Part shown: positions 26,846 through 37,156 of the stretch, one piece after another
How positions within the stretch are numbered: the stretch's first letter is position 1
Layout of the letters: each line of letters starts with the position of its first letter
DNA from: Roseiarcus sp963748545
GTDB lineage: Bacteria; Pseudomonadota; Alphaproteobacteria; Rhizobiales; Beijerinckiaceae
Length of the DNA stretch: 64,000 bases
Assembly: GCA_963748545.1 (NCBI GenBank)
Contig: CAVVJO010000036.1
Coordinates: 186,001-250,000, forward strand
Direction of reading: 5' to 3'
The notes under the pieces: generated by a model
What the model saw: only the letters and a program-made list of their open reading frames with translations
Database searches by the model: none
Told to the model about the DNA's origin: nothing
Made by a program: the position numbers and the translations under genes

Positions 26846-27640
26846 TTAAGCCGCGTTCTTCAGCAGCGTGAGCAGTTCGCGATGCATGATCTCGTTGCCG
26901 GCGACGATCGAGCCGGTCGTCAGGAAGTCCGGCGCGCCGTCCGCATCGGTGACGTAGCCGCCAGCCTCGCGGATGAGGATCGCGCCGGCGGCGATGTCCC
27001 AGGAGTTGAGGCCTCGCTCCCAGAAGGCGTCGAAACGGCCGGCCGCGACATAGGCGAGGTCGAGCGAGGCGCAGCCGAGCCTGCGCACGTTGACGACCCG
27101 CGCCATCACCGCCGCAAGCTCGGCCTTGAAGCGGGGATGCTGCGCCGCCTTGCCGAGGTGGGGAATGCCGCAGCCGAACACGGCCTGCGACAGCTCGGTG
27201 CGCTGGGCGACGCGGAGTCGATGGTTGCCGCCCCACGCGCCCTGGCCCTTCTCGGTCACATACATATCGTCGTCGGCCGGATTGTAGATGACGCCGGCGA
27301 TGATCTGGCCCTCGCGCTCGAGCGCGATCGAGACGGCGAAGATCGGGATGGCGTGCAGAAAGTTGGTGGTCGCGTCGAGCGGATCGATGTGCCAGGTGTG
27401 GCTTTTGTCCGTTCCCTCGATCCGTCCGCCTTCCTCCATCACGAAGCCGTAGCCGGGGCGCGCCTTGGCAAGCTCCTCGTAGATGGTCTTTTCAGCCTTC
27501 TTGTCGGCGAGGCTGACGAAATCGCCCGGCCCCTTCATCGACACCTGCAACTGGCCGATCTCGCCGAAGTCGCGCTTGAGGCCTCGCCCCGCCTTGATTG
27601 CGGCGCCGGTCATTACAGTCATCAGGGCGGAGCGGATCAT
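26846..27640 (-). CDS. suhB: Inositol monophosphatase family protein
   Basis: A 264-residue Mg2+-dependent phosphatase of the IMPase/FBPase/CysQ superfamily, closest in pattern to SuhB. Motifs: FVSLADKKAEKTI, the first metal Glu in GFVMEEGG, the metal motif HIDPLDATTNFLHAIP and the last Asp in NSWDIAAGAILIREAGG. Odd: the usual DPLDGTTNFLHGIP has Ala at both Gly positions; the metal-binding Asp residues remain. Substrate may be inositol phosphate, but SuhB proteins also act with NusA/NusG in rRNA antitermination. Transcribed alone; 91 bp separate it from the next gene upstream. Confidence 0.92.
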   Translation of the reverse strand: MIRSALMTVMTGAAIKAGRGLKRDFGEIGQLQVSMKGPGDFVSLADKKAEKTIYEELAKARPGYGFVMEEGGRIEGTDKSHTWHIDPLDATTNFLHAIPIFAVSIALEREGQIIAGVIYNPADDDMYVTEKGQGAWGGNHRLRVAQRTELSQAVFGCGIPHLGKAAQHPRFKAELAAVMARVVNVRRLGCASLDLAYVAAGRFDAFWERGLNSWDIAAGAILIREAGGYVTDADGAPDFLTTGSIVAGNEIMHRELLTLLKNAA

Positions 27641-27732
27641 GGACAGGGGTTCCCGGTGTGGCCGGGCGGTGGTTTAGGGGATGCGCGGAAGGGAGGCAAC
27701 CAAAGCGCCGAGGCCGGCGAGAAAAACCGCGC

Positions 27733-28389
27733 TCAGTAGAGATAGGGGACAAGCCTCCAGGTTCGGGCGCGATAGGCCGCGTATTCGGCGCCGAACGTTT
27801 CCCCGAGCAATCGCTCCTCGGCGTTCATGCGCCCGATCAGCACAAGCACGATGAGCGCCGTGATCACAAGCCCGACGCCGCTGCGAAAGGCCAAGCTCCA
27901 GCCGACGCCTATGACCACGACGCCGAGATAGGACGGGTGGCGGATGACGCCGTAGAGACCGTCCGTGACGAGGCGGTGATCCGGCTGGATCGCCACCAGA
28001 CCGCTGAACCTTCGCCCGAGCACGAAGACCGGCGCGAGCCGGAGCGCGCCGCCGGCGGCGTAAGCGGCGACGCCGAGCCAGCGCGTGGCGTCGCCGCCGA
28101 ACGTCATGACGTCAAGGCGGTCGCAGAGCGCGGGGACGTAGGCGAGCGCCACGCCCAGGATGGTGAAGGCGACGAGCACCCAACGGTTCGAGCGATCCTC
28201 GCGCACGCCCGAGCCGATGTGGCCTTGAGTGAACATCGCGGCGAGGCCGAGCGCGATCGTCACCACGGTCAGGGCGATGAGAGGCGCCTGCGCGAAGAAG
28301 CGCGCCGGGCCGCCCTCGCCGGCGATCGCAAGGCCGAAGAAGAGCGCAATGCTGACCGTCGTGAGCAGGGCGAGACGGAGCGCAGCCAT
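27733..28389 (-). CDS. ICMT-like membrane methyltransferase family protein
   Basis: A 218-residue integral membrane protein with five or six hydrophobic segments and the isoprenylcysteine carboxyl methyltransferase / PEMT-type C-terminal signature: LYGVIRHPSYLG (SAM-binding RHPxYxG), then RMNAEERLLGETFGAEYAAY and RTWRLVPY. Bacterial members methylate small lipids or unknown acceptors; true prenyl-Cys substrates are unlikely. Divergent from formate-THF ligase across 198 bp. Substrate not predictable. Confidence 0.87.
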   Translation of the reverse strand: MAALRLALLTTVSIALFFGLAIAGEGGPARFFAQAPLIALTVVTIALGLAAMFTQGHIGSGVREDRSNRWVLVAFTILGVALAYVPALCDRLDVMTFGGDATRWLGVAAYAAGGALRLAPVFVLGRRFSGLVAIQPDHRLVTDGLYGVIRHPSYLGVVVIGVGWSLAFRSGVGLVITALIVLVLIGRMNAEERLLGETFGAEYAAYRARTWRLVPYLY

Positions 28390-28587
28390 GGCGAAACCCT
28401 ACGCAAAGTCTCGTCAGCGGGCCAACGGAATTTCTGGGGACAGGAGGGCGGCGTCTCGCCGCCCCTCTTTCGGCGGGCTATCGGCGCCCGAAACGCGCGC
28501 CTTCCGATCGGAGCCGACCTCGATGACGCTTGAAGTTCCCGCCGAGAGATAGGATTGCTCGGAATGGCACGACCATTCGAGGACCGT

Positions 28588-30261
28588 ATGCGCTCAGACA
28601 TCGAAATCGCCCGCGCCGCAAAGCTCAGGCCGATCGCCGAGATCGCCGCCTCGATCGGCGTCCCCGAGGACGCCTTGCAGCCCTATGGTCGGTGGATCGC
28701 CAAGATCGAGCCGGATTTCCTGCGCAAAGCCGCGGACGACCGGCCCGACGGCAAGCTGATCCTCGTCACGGCGATCAGTCCCACCCCGGCCGGCGAAGGC
28801 AAGACGACCACGACGGTCGGCCTCGGCGACGCGCTCAACCGGATAGGCAAGAAGGCGATCATCTGCCTGCGTGAGCCTTCGCTCGGCCCCTGTTTCGGCA
28901 TGAAGGGCGGCGCAGCCGGCGGCGGTTACGCCCAGGTCGTGCCGATGGATGCGATCAACCTCCATTTCACCGGTGATTTCCACGCCATCACGTCGGCGCA
29001 CAATCTGCTCGCGGCTATGCTCGACAACCACCTCTACTGGGGCAATGCGCTCGGCCTCGACCAGCGCCGCATCGCCTGGAAGCGCGCGCTGGACATGAAT
29101 GACCGCGCGCTGAGAGAGGTCGTGGTCGGGCTCGGCGGCCCGTCGAACGGCTTCACTCGCGAGGACGGCTTCGACATCACCGTCGCCTCCGAGGTGATGG
29201 CGGCGTTCTGCCTCGCCTCCGACATCGACGACCTCGAAGGGCGGCTCGGGCGCATGGTGGTCGGCTATACCTACGGCAAGCGGCCCGTGACGGCTCAAGA
29301 GCTCAAGGCGGAGGGCGCCATGTCCGCCTTGCTCAAGGAGGCGATCAAACCCAACCTGGTCCAGACGCTCGAGGGATCGCCGGCGTTCGTTCACGGCGGC
29401 CCCTTCGCCAACATCGCCCACGGCTGCAATTCGGTCGTGGCGACCAGGGCTGCGCTGAAGCTCGCCGACTACGTCGTGACCGAGGCCGGATTCGGCGCCG
29501 ACCTCGGGGCGGAGAAATTCTTCGACATCAAGTGTCGCAAGGCGGGATTGAAGCCGGCCGCCGCGGTGATCGTGGCGACGGTGCGCGCCCTCAAGATGCA
29601 CGGCGGGGTCGCCAAGGACGCGCTCGCAGGCGAGAATCTCGGCGCGCTCAAGGCCGGCCTCGCCAATCTCGCGCGCCACATCGGCAACGTCCACAAGTTC
29701 GGCGTCCCGGTGGTCGTGGCGATCAACCGGTTCACCGCGGATACCGAGGCGGAGCTCGATCTCGTCCAGCGCGCGGTCGCAGACCGGTTCGGCCTCAAGG
29801 TCGTGGTCTGCGAACATTGGGCGCTCGGCGGCGCGGGCGCCGAGGCGCTTGCGCAGGCTGTGGCGGGCGTTTCGAGCGCGGACAACTCGCAGTTCCAACT
29901 CCTTTATCCCGACGATCTCAGCCTCTGGGACAAGACGCGCACGATCGCCCGCGAGATCTACGGCGCCGACGAGGTCGTCGCCGACGACGCCGTCAAGGCG
30001 AAATATCGCGCGCTCGAATCCGCGGGCTTCGGCGCGCTTCCGATATGTGTCGCCAAGACGCAATATTCGTTCTCGGACGATCCCGCGCGCCTCGGCGCGC
30101 CGACCGGGTTCAACGTGACGGTGAAGGACGTCCGCCTGCGCGCCGGCGCTGGCTTCGTCGTCGCGCTGATGGGGGACATTCGGACCATGCCGGGCCTGCC
30201 GCGGAGCCCCGCGGCGGAGCGGATCCGCGTCGTCGACGGCGAGATCGAAGGCCTGTTCTGA
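28588..30261 (+). CDS. ftfL: Formate--tetrahydrofolate ligase
   Basis: ATP-dependent formation of 10-formyl-THF from formate, central to C1 assimilation in methylotrophs and to one-carbon supply elsewhere. The 557 residues match family length. P-loop: ISPTPAGEGKTTTTVGLGD; other landmarks REPSLGPCFGMKGGAAGGGY, LTGDFHAIT-like HFTGDFHAITSAHNLL, EAGFGADLGAEKFFDIKCR and INRFTADTEAE. ATG 28588 was chosen because MRSDIEIARAAKLRPI is the standard family start and GAGGA lies five bases upstream; an ATG at 28564 and a TTG at 28555 are less likely. Confidence 0.97.
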   Translation: MRSDIEIARAAKLRPIAEIAASIGVPEDALQPYGRWIAKIEPDFLRKAADDRPDGKLILVTAISPTPAGEGKTTTTVGLGDALNRIGKKAIICLREPSLGPCFGMKGGAAGGGYAQVVPMDAINLHFTGDFHAITSAHNLLAAMLDNHLYWGNALGLDQRRIAWKRALDMNDRALREVVVGLGGPSNGFTREDGFDITVASEVMAAFCLASDIDDLEGRLGRMVVGYTYGKRPVTAQELKAEGAMSALLKEAIKPNLVQTLEGSPAFVHGGPFANIAHGCNSVVATRAALKLADYVVTEAGFGADLGAEKFFDIKCRKAGLKPAAAVIVATVRALKMHGGVAKDALAGENLGALKAGLANLARHIGNVHKFGVPVVVAINRFTADTEAELDLVQRAVADRFGLKVVVCEHWALGGAGAEALAQAVAGVSSADNSQFQLLYPDDLSLWDKTRTIAREIYGADEVVADDAVKAKYRALESAGFGALPICVAKTQYSFSDDPARLGAPTGFNVTVKDVRLRAGAGFVVALMGDIRTMPGLPRSPAAERIRVVDGEIEGLF

Positions 30262-30295
30262 CCGCAAGCGGCGTCGGGGCGCGGAATGGGCCCGG

Positions 30296-31348
30296 TCACT
30301 TCGGGGTCGGCGCATCCTCGCGGATCAGCTTCTCGGCCTTCAAGGCGCGCCATAAGGCGGCCGGGATCTTTGCCGCCATCATCGCCGCGTTGCGCTTGGC
30401 TTCGCTCGCCCGGCTGATCCCCGGCGCGACGCTGACGACAGCGGGATGCCCGAGAGGAAATTGCAGCGCCGCCTGCGGGAGCTTGACCTTGAATCCCTTG
30501 CAGATCTGCTGGATCCGCCGCACCCGCTCCTTCACCTCGTCGGGCGCGGCGCGATAGTTGTAGTGGGCGTCGGCCCGCGGTCCGCTCGCCAGAATGCCCG
30601 AATTGAAGGGAGCGCCGATGACGACGCCGATACCCTTGGCATGGCAGAGCGGAAGAAAGCTCGCAAGCGCGTCCTGTTCGAGCAGGGTGTAGCGGCCGGC
30701 GAGCATGAACACGTCGAAGTCGCCGGCGTGAGCGAAGGCCTCAGCCGCCTCCCATTCGTTGACTCCCGCGCCGATCGCCTTGATCGCGCCGGCGGCGCGG
30801 AGTTTGTCGAGCGCGCGATAGCCGCCTTTCATGAAATCGGCGAGATGCCCGTCGACGGCGTCTTTGTGAGCGTGGGTCGTGAGATCGACGTCATGGGCGA
30901 ACACGATGTCGATCGAATCCAGTCCGAGGCGCTCGAGCGAAAACTCGAGCGAGCGCATCACGCCGTCGTAGGAATAGTCGAAACGCTCTCGGCGCGAAGG
31001 CGTCTCGAAGAAAGCGTTCGGACGCGAACGCTCGCTCGGCCTGCAAAGCTCGAGCAGCCTGCCGACTTTGGTGGATATGAGGAAGGACTCTCGCGGTTTG
31101 GCGCGAAGAAATCCGTTGAGCCGGCTTTCGGACAATCCCAGACCGTAGAGCGGCGCGGTGTCGAAGTAGCGGCAGCCGGTCGCCCACATCGTGTCGAGCG
31201 TCAGCCGCGCCTCCTTCTCGGTCATCGGCCGATAAAGGTTGCCGAGCGGCGCGCCGCCAAATCCGAGTTCGGTAAAAGGCAGCACGGCGCCGCGTTGCGA
31301 CACAAATTTGCGCGTTCGCAAACCCTTCCCGTTGGCAGTCGCCAGCAT
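30296..31348 (-). CDS. Aldo/keto reductase
   Basis: A 350-residue NADP-dependent TIM-barrel oxidoreductase. Catalytic tetrad: Asp and Tyr in YFDTAPLYGLG, Lys in LISTKVGRL, His in IVFAHDVDL. The C-terminal VVSVAPGISRASEAKRN is the cofactor-binding end. The pattern resembles D-threo-aldose (L-fucose) 1-dehydrogenase or pyridoxal 4-dehydrogenase, but substrate is not certain. ATG 31346-31348 gives a normal start; another ATG at 31364-31366 is possible. It is convergent with ftfL (34 bp apart). Confidence 0.9.
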   Translation of the reverse strand: MLATANGKGLRTRKFVSQRGAVLPFTELGFGGAPLGNLYRPMTEKEARLTLDTMWATGCRYFDTAPLYGLGLSESRLNGFLRAKPRESFLISTKVGRLLELCRPSERSRPNAFFETPSRRERFDYSYDGVMRSLEFSLERLGLDSIDIVFAHDVDLTTHAHKDAVDGHLADFMKGGYRALDKLRAAGAIKAIGAGVNEWEAAEAFAHAGDFDVFMLAGRYTLLEQDALASFLPLCHAKGIGVVIGAPFNSGILASGPRADAHYNYRAAPDEVKERVRRIQQICKGFKVKLPQAALQFPLGHPAVVSVAPGISRASEAKRNAAMMAAKIPAALWRALKAEKLIREDAPTPK

Positions 31349-31602
31349 CGAGCGCCTCTCCCTCATCCGTCGCGCCACCGTCACGGCTTCGCCATACGGC
31401 CCCGAGGCGACGACATGACGTTTCGTATCGAAACGCCGGCGCCTCCCCGCGTTCACCGAAACTCGGACACGCGGCGACACCGTCGACTGGCTCGCAGAAC
31501 GGCCAAAATACTTCTGCAGCCCTCGAAGCGAGTCGAGCCGAAAACTCGATTCCGAACGCCGGCGGCAATCACAAAAATGCGCCGGGCGTCGAACATTATG
31601 CG

Positions 31603-31836
31603 TCAGGGGCGTCCTTGCGGTTCGGCTGGCGCGTTCGGAGGCTTTCTCGGATCGCCCTCGGCGATGAACGCGCGAAGCCGTTCGAGCGCCGGATCGTCGG
31701 GGTCGCGCCGCTCGAGATCGGCCAGCAGACGGCCCAACGCCGCGCGCGCCGTCTCCCGATCGTAGCCGACGCTCGTCGACATCTTCCGCGCATGGCGAAT
31801 GACGTGATCGACGATTTCCGAAATTGGAGCGCTCAT
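31603..31836 (-). CDS. Small hypothetical protein
   Basis: A 77-residue acidic protein I do not recognise: APISEIVDHVIRHARKM, then RETARAALGRLLADLERRD and a proline-rich end. An ATG at 31834-31836 preceded by GGGAGG at a good distance (six bases) argues for a real gene. No membrane segment or Cys. It lies between the aldo/keto reductase (254 bp downstream) and methylmalonyl-CoA mutase (171 bp upstream), same strand, and may be transcribed with neither. Confidence 0.55.
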   Translation of the reverse strand: MSAPISEIVDHVIRHARKMSTSVGYDRETARAALGRLLADLERRDPDDPALERLRAFIAEGDPRKPPNAPAEPQGRP

Positions 31837-32007
31837 ACGGCGCCTCCCATCCTATCTCCGGCCGCACCCGCCGAGAGGATCGCAAAACCGGCGCCGTCGA
31901 TGGGAGACGAATTCCGTGTCGATATGGATCAACGCCGCGCGCGAAGGGTCTCGGAAGAGACACACGGCGCCACTATGGGATTGGCGACCCTGCGTGTCGG
32001 CGCAGGC

Positions 32008-34166
32008 TCAGTCCGGAGCGCGCTGGGCGAAGCCGAGCCGCTCGTTCAGGCTCTCGATCAGGCTTTGCGCGGCCTGGGGAACAACCGTTCCGGGCGGGAA
32101 GATGGCGTCGGCGCCCGCGGCCTTGAGCGGGGCGAAGTCCTGTTCCGGGATGACGCCGCCAACGACGATCATCGCGTCCCTCATTCCCACCTCGCCAAGC
32201 GCGCGCTTGAGCGCCGGAGTCGAGCGCCAGGTGTCCCGCCGCGAGCGACGATACGCCGACGATGTCGGCCTTGGTCTCCTTGGCGAGCGCCGCGACTTCC
32301 TCGGGCGTGGCGAACAGCGGACCAATCTTCACATCGAAGCCGAGATCGGCGAACCCCGAGGCGATGATCTTCTGGCCGCGGTCGTGACCGTCCTGACCCA
32401 TCTTGGCGACCAGGATGCGCGGGCGACGGCCCGCGTTTTCCTCGAACGCGCGCGCCATGGCGACGACGCGCTCATTGGCTTCGGACGCTGCCCCCGCCTC
32501 CGCGAGATAGACGCCGGAAATCGACGCGAGTCTCGGCGACATGGCGTCCGAAAACCTTCTCCATCGCCAGCGAGATTTCCCCGACCGTCGCCTTGACCCG
32601 GGCCGCCTCGACCGAAAGCTGCAGCAGGTTGCCGTTTCCGCGCGCGCCCTCGGTCAGCGCCTCCAGCGCCGCCTGAGTCTTGGCTTCGTCGCGCTCGGCG
32701 CGCAGTTGCTTGAGCTTCTCGATCTGCATTGAGCGAACGGCGGCCGCGTCGACCTTCAGCACTCTGAGCTCGCCCTCGATCAGGGGCGTGAAGGCGTTCA
32801 CGCCGATGACGGTCTGGCGGCCGGAATCGATACGCGCCTGGGTGCGCGCCGCGGCCTCTTCGATGCGCCGCTTCGGCAGCCCCTGCTCGATCGCCTTGGC
32901 CATGCCGCCGAGCGATTCGATCTCGTCGATGTGCTGCTGCGCGCGCGCGGCCAGTTCCGCTGTGAGGCGCTCGACATAGTAGGAGCCGCCCCACGGATCG
33001 ATGACGCGGGTGGTGCCGCTCTCCTCGATCAGGAAGAGTTGGGTGTTGCGGGCGATGCGCGCGGAGAATGGGGTCGGCAGCGCAAGCGCCTCGTCGAGCG
33101 CGTTGGTGTGCAGCGACTGGGTGTGGCCCTGCGTCGCCGCCATCGCCTCGATCAGGGTGCGGACGATGTTGTTGAACGGGTCCTGGGCCGTGAGAGACCA
33201 GCCGGAGGTCTGGCTATGGGTGCGCAGCGCCAACGACTTGTCGATCTTCGCCCCAAAACCCTTGACGATGCCCGCCCAGAGCTTGCGGGCGGCGCGCATC
33301 TTGGCGACCTCCATGAAGAAGTTCGTGCCGATCGCCCAGAAGAACGACAGGCGCGGCGCGAACTGGTCGACGCCCATCCCGGACGCCATTCCCGCGCGAA
33401 TATACTCGATGCCGTCGGCGAGCGTGTAGGCGAGCTCGAGGTCCTGCGTCGCGCCGGCCTCCTGCATGTGGTAGCCGGATATCGAGATCGAGTTGAACTT
33501 CGGCATGTTCGCCGCCGTGAAGGCGAAGATGTCGGAGACGATCCGCATCGAAGCCGCCGGCGGGTAGATGTAGGTGTTGCGGACCATGAACTCCTTCAGA
33601 ATGTCGTTCTGAATGGTGCCGGTCAGCTTGGCCAACGGCACGCCCTGTTCCTCGGCGGCGATGATGTAGAGCGCCAGCACCGGCAGCACCGCGCCGTTCA
33701 TGGTCATCGACACGCTCATGGTGTCGAGCGGGATGCCGGAGAACAGGGTTCGCATATCGTAGATCGAGTCGATCGCGACGCCCGCCATGCCGACGTCCCC
33801 CGCGACGCGCGGATGATCGGAATCATAGCCGCGGTGGGTCGCAAGATCGAAGGCGATCGAGAGGCCCTTCTGACCTGCGGCGAGATTGGCGCGATAGAAG
33901 GCGTTGGACTCTTCGGCGGTCGAGAAGCCGGCGTACTGGCGCACCGTCCAAGGCTGGGCGACGTACATCGTCGGATAAGGCCCCCGCAAAAACGGCGTCA
34001 GACCCGGCCACTCATGCGAGACGTCGAGCCCCGCGCGATCACGCTCGGCGTAGAAAGACTTGACTTCGACCCCTTCCGGCGTCGTCCAGGTTTCTGGGTC
34101 GCCCCCTTCGGGAAGGCCCGCCGGCGTGCTGAACGGCACTTGGGAGAAATTCGGGATCACGCTCAT
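32008..34166 (-). CDS. mcmA: Methylmalonyl-CoA mutase large subunit, two frameshifts
   Basis: Adenosylcobalamin enzyme that interconverts methylmalonyl-CoA and succinyl-CoA. The N-terminal TIM barrel includes RGPYPTMYVAQPWTVRQYAG, FDLATHRGYDSDH and YHMQEAGATQDLELAYTLAD. The C-terminal cobalamin domain has the base-off motif MGQDGHDRGQK (DxHxxG), GVSSLAAGH and VVGGVIPEQDF. Three frames must be joined: one surplus base at TCGA 32521-32524 (between FGRHVAETR and ISGVYLAEAG) and one at TCGA 32220-32223 (between AAGHLAL and TPALKRALGE). Both fit sequence error. ATG 34164-34166. Corrected length about 719 residues, normal for MutB. Probably co-transcribed with mcmB, 118 bp upstream. Confidence 0.92.
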
Positions 34167-34284
34167 GACTTTCGCCCCAGTTCGAACCGAGAGCGGGATG
34201 CGAAAACCGATGCCGGCTCTCCGAGAAATCCCGCGATTTTCGAAACCGTCAGCGGCAGGAAGCAACTCCGGACCGCCGCCGGCT

Positions 34285-36121
34285 CTAGACGCCAACGCGT
34301 TTGTACAGACCTTCGAGCGCGGCGATCGCGTCGCCGCCCATGAAGATGAAGTCGTCGACGCCGCCCGCGCGCAGGCGCGCCTCGAGCTCGCCCGGGCGCC
34401 CGGCGAGGACAAGGCCCTTCACGCCGGCGGCTTTGACCGCCGAAGCAAACGCTTCTCCGCGCGCGCCGTAAGTGTCGTCGTCGCTGCATAGGCAAGCGAG
34501 CTCCGCGCCGCTCGCCCTGGAGTCTGGCGACGGCCTCCTCCGGCGTCTTGGCCTCGCCGTCGTAGACAGGCTCGATCCCGCCGGCTTCCAGCCATTCGCG
34601 CATGTAAGCGACGCGGCGCTTGTGGACGGGCTCGGGTCCGATCGCCACGAGATAAGCCTGAGGGCGGCGCCCGCGGGCCTTCAACGCCGCGTCCGAACGA
34701 TCGCGCAGCGCCTCGAAAGACGCGGCGAGGCGAACCGGCGCAAGCGCGCCGTCCGCTGCGGCGTAGGGGGCAGGATCGGGCGCGCCGGACGCGAGATCGA
34801 CTGGCGCCTCGTCGAGCTTCGGATGCGCGCTGACGCCCGTGATCGGCGCCTTGACCTTCGCAACGTCGCGCTTCAGCGCCGCCAGGTTCTCGGCCGCCTT
34901 GCGCTGGAACGCCCCGCTCGCCAGCGCCGCCGGGAGGCCGCCCTCGGCCTCGATCTCCTGGAAAAGCGCCCAGGCCTTTGCGCCGACCGCGGAGGTGAGC
35001 GCCTCGAAACCGCCGGCGCCCGCCGCCGGATCTTGCACGAAGCCGAGATGAGATTCGCGCAACAGGACGAGCTGCCCGTTGCGGGCGAGCCGCCGCGCGA
35101 GGGCGCCCGGCAAACCGACGGCGAGCGGATGCGGCAGCACGCTCACGCTGTCGGCGCCGCCGAGGCCGGCGGAAAATGCGGCGATCGATCCGCGCATCAC
35201 GTTCACGTAGGGATCGAGGCGGGTCATCATGCGCCAGGCGGTTTCCGCCTGGATGCGAGCTGCGCGCGGAGACAGCCCGCAGGCCTCCTCGACCCGTGCC
35301 CAGAGGACGCGCAGCGCCCGGAACTTCGCCAACTCGACGAACTCCTCGGCGTCGGACGCGAGACGGAAGGCGATCGCGGCGCGGGCCTGATCGAGCGCCA
35401 CGCCAGCCTCTCCGAGCTTGCGCAGGAGGCTGACGCCGGCGCCGAGCGCAAAGGCGAGCTCCTGGGCGGCCGAGCCGCCGGCCGCGTTCACGCTCCGCGC
35501 GTCGGCCACGAAGAACGGGCCGTTGAATTGCCCCGCCTTCAGTTCGAGAGCGGCGTCGACATAGGGTTTGACGTGGGCCGCCCAGTCCGCCGGAAAGGGT
35601 CCGCGCGCCGCTGCGGCAAAGGGATCAAGGCCGAACGACACGGCGCTGATCGCCGGCTCCGCGCCCTTGCTCCGGATGTGGCTGGCGAAGGCGAGCGCTT
35701 CCCTTGGGCCGTTCGGGCCAAGGTCGAGCTCGAAACGGGCGCCCGCGTCGAACGGAACCCCGTCGAAAGCCAGACTCAGCGTCTCCGGATCCGATCGCCT
35801 GAGGCCGAAGCCATAGGCGCCGATCGCCCCGGCGAACACGACCTGCAAGCCGTCCGCGCCGCCGGCAAGGTCCTCGAGGGCCTGCGCGTTGGCCTCGCGC
35901 GCGTCGGGATGGTCGAGGCGGGCGATCACCCGCCAAGCGCCTTCGGCCCGCAAGGCTCGCGGGCCGCTTCCGGGTTGATAGACGGGTTCGACGCGGAGTC
36001 CGTCGGCGGTGCGCGTGACGAGCTTGTCGAGGCTCGCGCCCTTCAGGGCCGCTTCGGCGGCCTTGCGCCAGTCGGCCTCCGTCCAGGCCGGGAATGCCAC
36101 CGCCTCAGCGCCCACGAGCAT
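34285..36121 (-). CDS. mcmB: Methylmalonyl-CoA mutase small subunit, one frameshift
   Basis: Partner subunit of the heterodimeric mutase; structural, with a degenerate cobalamin domain. About 612 residues after correction. Features: ATG 36121 MLVGAEAVAFPAWTEADW, LGPNGPREALAFASHIRSKG, and the end KAAGVKGLVLAGRPGELEAR, FIFMGGDAIAAL to a TAG at 34285-34287. As expected for the small chain, DxHxxG is replaced (LACLCSDDDTYG). The frame breaks near 34513-34517; one surplus base there separates ARLQ from SGAELACLCSDDD. Without correction the protein would run on out of frame to 34163. Confidence 0.9.
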
Positions 36122-36129
36122 GACCTCCT

Positions 36130-36537
36130 CTAGATGAATTGCGACAAGCCGGGGATCGACGCGGCGATCTCGCCGACCGTCTCATCGCCTGCGACTTCGC
36201 GCGCGTAGGCGAACACCTCCCGGCCTGCGGCCTGGATCTGATCCATATTGAGGCCGAGGCCCATCAGCTCGCCGCCGAGCGTCATCAGTCCCCCGCCGCC
36301 CATGGCGCCGGCCGCGATGCCCATCAGGCCCTTGAGGCCGAGGCCCATACCCTGTCCGCCGGTGGTCGGCCCCGAAGCAATGATCGCCTTCAGTTCCGGC
36401 GCCTTCTCGAACAGGTCCTTCACTCCGTCGTCGGAGGCCTCACGCTGGATGAAGTCCGCAAGCAGGGCCACTGTTTTCCGCGCAACCTCCGGCGTGAGGT
36501 TCGCCGCGGCGGCGACGCGGGCGATGATGTTATCCAT
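36130..36537 (-). CDS. DUF2267-like hypothetical protein
   Basis: A 135-residue protein with an N-terminal helical part (IIARVAAAANLTPEVARKTV, LADFIQREASDDGVKDLFEK), a central glycine/methionine-rich stretch (GLKGLMGIAAGAMGGGGLM) and a C-terminal helix ending EIAASIPGLSQFI. This arrangement resembles small alphaproteobacterial proteins annotated as DUF2267; function unknown. ATG 36535-36537 with AAGGAGCCC just upstream. It ends eight bases before the mcmB start and so may be the first gene of the mutase operon. Confidence 0.65.
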   Translation of the reverse strand: MDNIIARVAAAANLTPEVARKTVALLADFIQREASDDGVKDLFEKAPELKAIIASGPTTGGQGMGLGLKGLMGIAAGAMGGGGLMTLGGELMGLGLNMDQIQAAGREVFAYAREVAGDETVGEIAASIPGLSQFI

Positions 36538-37156
36538 ACAGGGCTCCTTGGGTTGAGCGGGTGCAACCGTTTCGTCGCTGCTCACGCGCTCAAAATCAAG
36601 TTCGCAAAACAGTGTAGGCCATAGAAAGCGCTGCGGATACGCCGGGGCCTGCGACCCGTCCGCGCACCGCGCGCGTCCGAAGGCCGATGCGGCGATCGGC
36701 CGCAAGACGGCGCGCCGCCCCGTGCAGTCCTCGAATTGCTGCGGTGCACAATTTCTACATATGCTAATTATACATACCTAAACTCGAATGAATAATTCAG
36801 TCGATTGCGCTGCCAGCATCGCGGGGTGTGATATCCCACGCGTCTGAGGGGCGGCGCGGTCCCAGGCATATCCTGCTGATAACACGAACGACGTCCTGAA
36901 CAATCCGGATCCGTTGGGCTTACCTCCAGCGTCGAGCGCAGGTCGGCGTCGGCGCTCTGATGGGAGTCCGTCGCGGCAGGCGGCTTGAGCCAGGGCTCGC
37001 AATGCGGGAAACGGTAAACTTCTGACTAAACAAGTTATGCGTGAAACGCATGCCTGTCGCTACGATCTGATCCTACCGGAAGGGATGGGGGCGCTCTACA
37101 TTGCGTTGCAACAAAGAGGCCCAGACGGGCGCTCCTTGACAACCTGGAGACCTCAA
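36538..37156. other. 619-bp intergenic region, locally AT-rich
   Basis: No convincing gene. The part around 36740-36795 is clearly AT-rich against the surroundings (long runs of A/T such as TTCTACATATGCTAATTATA), suggesting promoter DNA for the mutase operon to the left or a remnant of foreign sequence. A reverse open frame at 36778-37002 has no family resemblance. The right part carries the palindrome at 37037-37051 and the leader of the DUF1127 gene. Confidence 0.5.
37037..37051. promoter_or_regulatory. Perfect inverted repeat upstream of the DUF1127 gene
   Basis: ATGCGT-GAA-ACGCAT, a six-base perfect palindrome with a three-base centre, 105 bp before the DUF1127 start. It could be a regulator site; no regulator is adjacent, and chance occurrence is possible. 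Confidence 0.3.

Noticed and set aside
36778..37002. 74-residue reverse open frame in the AT-rich gap
   Set aside because: No ribosome site, no recognisable domain and unusual composition; treated as non-coding.
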